Shown here: piece after piece, positions 62,289 through 64,000 of the stretch
Numbering within the stretch: position 1 is the first letter of the stretch
How the letters are laid out: each line of letters begins with the position of its first letter
Source: Paucibacter sp. DJ2R-2
GTDB taxonomy: Bacteria; Pseudomonadota; Gammaproteobacteria; Burkholderiales; Burkholderiaceae_C
Direction of reading: 5' to 3'
Length of the DNA: 64,000 bases
NCBI RefSeq assembly: GCF_025717675.1
Contig: NZ_JAJIRT010000005.1
Location: 307,648 to 371,647, forward strand
Notes under the pieces: generated by a model
What the model was told of the DNA's origin: nothing
The model's database searches: none
What the model saw: only the letters and a program-made list of their open reading frames with translations
Program-made: the position numbers and the translations under genes

Positions 62289-62545
62289 CGCAAGCAGGCG
62301 AGGCTTGGGCGAAGCCGGGCCGGGCTGGCGCATATTGAAGTCAGATCACAGCGTGGATCGACTCTTAAAGAGGCCAAGGCCTGCGGAGGAGAGCTTGTGC
62401 CGGGTGAAGGGTCAGGTCTTGCTATTGGGGCTGGAAGCTGTTGGTGGGTTGTTTAGCCAGCTCGGGCCGGCCCGGCGGGCCGCCACCTGGCCAACGAAGC
62501 CGATGAGCGAGCACTTGGAGTGCGAGCCCATTCCTAAACCCATGC

Positions 62546-62860
62546 CTATCCCCAGTAATTCCCGGCCACGCCAAACAGCCAAAGCAAGAGTCCTGCACCC
62601 GCAGCCAAGACAGTGATTGGAGTTTCCCGCCCCGAGTTCTCGACCAAGGAAAACGGAAATGTGAGGCAATCCAGGAGGTACTGCTTGGGATGCGCCCCAC
62701 CACCAAGAAGCATCAGCGCAAGGCCGGCGCCTTCAGCTGCATTGAACTTCTCGCCTTCGTACAAAGACGCGCCTGCCCACACAAGACTTGCTCCTGCCCC
62801 CGCGATGAACAGGCCGCAAAGGAGAAATTCGGAAACGTCGTAGTCGGGGTGGTCGCGCAT
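62546..62860 (-). CDS. Hypothetical membrane protein
   Basis: A 104-residue protein with perhaps three hydrophobic segments (LLCGLFIAGAGASLVWAGASL, GLALMLLGGG, TVLAAGAGLLLWLFGVAG). Starts with ATG at 62860. Codon use is less GC-rich than in the core. No family recognised. The gap 62289-62545 before it shows no gene. Confidence 0.65.
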   Translation of the reverse strand: MRDHPDYDVSEFLLCGLFIAGAGASLVWAGASLYEGEKFNAAEGAGLALMLLGGGAHPKQYLLDCLTFPFSLVENSGRETPITVLAAGAGLLLWLFGVAGNYWG

Positions 62861-62939
62861 GGAGAAGAGCCGATGCTGCTGCGTATTGGGTGGTTCGATC
62901 TAACGACAGGTTAAAGCGCAGTTCAGACCTAATTGCCGA

Positions 62940-63224
62940 CTACCGCTTGCCAACCAACGCAACGGACGCAATTAGCAGGACTACCACGATAGGGATTGCG
63001 GCACAAAGTGCTGCCTCTGCTTTGACCCAACCTTGGATGAGCTTCTTTCGCCAGAGATAACCGGCATAGCCCCCAAGGGAAGGAGCGCCGACAAAGATAG
63101 CAAAGAACAATCCAAGGCTCGCGGCGCCAGACCAATTGCCGAAGAGCGCGTGCATCGCTGCCGCAAATAGTGCAGCGTAGGACACCAGAAGAACTGGCCA
63201 GATGAAGATGCGTACTCTGGTCAT
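62940..63224 (-). CDS. Hypothetical membrane protein
   Basis: A 94-residue protein with three hydrophobic segments (FIWPVLLVSYAALFAAAMHAL, ASLGLFFAIFVGAPSLGGYA, AALCAAIPIVVVLLIASVAL). ATG at 63224 is chosen over an upstream TTG. No clear SD; the possible end of an insertion sequence lies 11 bases upstream and may have replaced its promoter. Likely accessory. Confidence 0.6.
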   Translation of the reverse strand: MTRVRIFIWPVLLVSYAALFAAAMHALFGNWSGAASLGLFFAIFVGAPSLGGYAGYLWRKKLIQGWVKAEAALCAAIPIVVVLLIASVALVGKR

Positions 63225-63234
63225 GCGCTTTAAC

Positions 63235-64000
63235 GAGGCTGTCCAATAACCCGATATCCCCAACCACCCGCACTACTCTGGGCGTGTGAATGTCGGCGAA
63301 GGCGAGTTTCTGGGTTCATCGGTGAATTGGGGTCTGTAAGCCGCTCCAGCGGCACCTGAGTGCAATTGTGCCGCCTGTGGACTGCGTTATTGAACTCCGA
63401 TTTGCCCGAGTCCCGCTTTCGAGAGTTTCTCGATGTTGTGCACCATGCAATACAGGCTCCACTGCGTGCGCACTTTGGCCTGCCCTCGGTGGTTCAAGCG
63501 AGTCAGCCGCTTGTTGTGCCGCAGATTGGCGAACACCGGCTCCACCGTGCCGATGCGTTGGCTGTACAACTGCCGGCCCCGCGGTGAATCGATGGCCTGG
63601 CGCATGCGCTCACTCGGGTGGCTGGGGTCTGCGGCCTTGGGCAGGAAGCGGCTGACTTGGCGGCCACGTGTCAGCGGAGTCTGGTCATCGCGCCCTCGAG
63701 TCTTGATGCACTTGGAGCGCAGCGAGCAGCTGCTGCAGTCCGTCGCCTGAGCGATGTAGGTCTCGTAGGGCTGGCCGCGGGCGGTGAGGTGGATGCGGCC
63801 GCTGCTGTTCAAGACCTGGCCTGCCGGGCAAGTGGCCGTGTGGTCTTCGTCGTTGAAGCGAAAGTCCTTGGGCCGGAAGTGCTGGCCCTCTGGCGGCTCG
63901 TCGGCGCCTGCCTTTTTGTCATGCAAGGGGTCAGGCTTTGCCTTGTGCTTGGCCTGATCCGCGAAGCGCTCATCGCGCTTGCGCATCTGGCCGTCCGCAA
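63235..64000 (-). mobile_element. IS1182-like insertion sequence, right part
   Basis: The transposase occupies 63387-64000 and runs off the window. The non-coding stretch 63235-63386 probably holds the end of the element; GAGGCTGTCCAATAA (63235-63249) is a candidate terminal inverted repeat. The other end lies outside, so neither the repeat nor a target duplication can be verified. Confidence 0.5.
63387..64000 (-). CDS. IS1182-family transposase, C-terminal part
   Basis: The C-terminal 204 residues of a DDE transposase; the frame is open to the window edge. Family-typical parts are HTATCPAGQVLNSSGR, the Cys-rich ATDCSSCSLRSKCIKT, and the C-terminal YSQRIGTVEPVFANLRHNKR then YCMVHNIEKL. The conserved Glu in TVEPVFANLR is the last catalytic residue. 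Intact within the visible part. Confidence 0.88.
   Translation of the reverse strand, partial: ADGQMRKRDERFADQAKHKAKPDPLHDKKAGADEPPEGQHFRPKDFRFNDEDHTATCPAGQVLNSSGRIHLTARGQPYETYIAQATDCSSCSLRSKCIKTRGRDDQTPLTRGRQVSRFLPKAADPSHPSERMRQAIDSPRGRQLYSQRIGTVEPVFANLRHNKRLTRLNHRGQAKVRTQWSLYCMVHNIEKLSKAGLGQIGVQ

Noticed and set aside
62305..62616. 103-codon + strand frame after the lipoprotein gene
   Set aside because: Pro/Lys/Arg-rich without domains or a good SD, and its end overlaps the membrane protein on the minus strand.

Overview
The window reads as the chromosome of a GC-rich betaproteobacterium. Coding strands use GC-ending codons throughout, and the RNase P RNA, the mraZ-to-lpxC division cluster, a PEP-CTERM exported protein and a GltIJKL importer all fit Burkholderiales. 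Among these, the Roseateles/Pelomonas/Paucibacter/Rubrivivax neighbourhood is my best guess, by inference only. It is mostly a conserved core chromosome, with accessory DNA near the right end.

Layout. 1-3.4 kb: acyl-CoA metabolism (thiolase tail, enoyl-CoA hydratase, thioesterase), a DUF1569 protein and an FAD oxidoreductase. 3.6-5.5 kb: an Atm1-type ABC exporter. 5.6-7.4 kb: a PEP-CTERM protein and a LysR regulator. 7.5-10.8 kb: the acidic amino-acid importer gltIJKL, with a hairpin after gltI. 10.9-13.5 kb: a DUF4394 lipoprotein and a TPR-GGDEF diguanylate cyclase. 13.6-17.9 kb: pyrC, a DUF3025 gene, and an exported trypsin-like protease overlapping an FHA membrane protein. 17.9-20.5 kb: cysteine synthase, rnpB, a long palindrome and a Gfo/Idh/MocA oxidoreductase. 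20.6-25.3 kb: a Bcr/CflA efflux pump, an alpha carbonic anhydrase and a hybrid histidine kinase.

25.6-48.7 kb is the division and cell-wall (dcw) cluster: mraZ-rsmH-ftsL-ftsI-ftsI2-murE-murF-mraY-murD-ftsW-murG-murC-ddl-ftsQ-ftsA-ftsZ, then a sensor kinase and lpxC. Most genes overlap by 1-4 bases or sit within 5 bases, so it should be transcribed as one long unit ending at the ftsZ terminator. Together they make UDP-MurNAc-pentapeptide, lipid I and lipid II, export and crosslink them at the septum, and build the Z-ring. Departures from the textbook cluster are the most interesting part of the window: a tandem second ftsI, a MurD enlarged by an Ala/Glu/Pro-rich insert of about 110 residues, a 35-bp duplication that split a former ftsW/murG overlap, and a 7TM-type sensor kinase between ftsZ and lpxC.

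48.9-56.7 kb: two divergent secreted metallopeptidases (M28 and M4), both with a C-terminal PPC-like domain, then two tandem HDOD-GAF paralogues. 56.7-64 kb is less uniform and looks accessory: a heptanucleotide repeat, an NTF2-like exported protein, a CocE/NonD hydrolase, a decayed LysR gene beside an AhpD-like gene, an HD-GYP protein with a C4 zinc-ribbon tail, a lipoprotein, two small membrane proteins, and an IS1182-like transposase cut by the window end. I saw no tRNA gene, CRISPR array or prophage. I also found no wholly new multi-gene system; the candidates for novelty are the dcw modifications and the protease-FHA pair.
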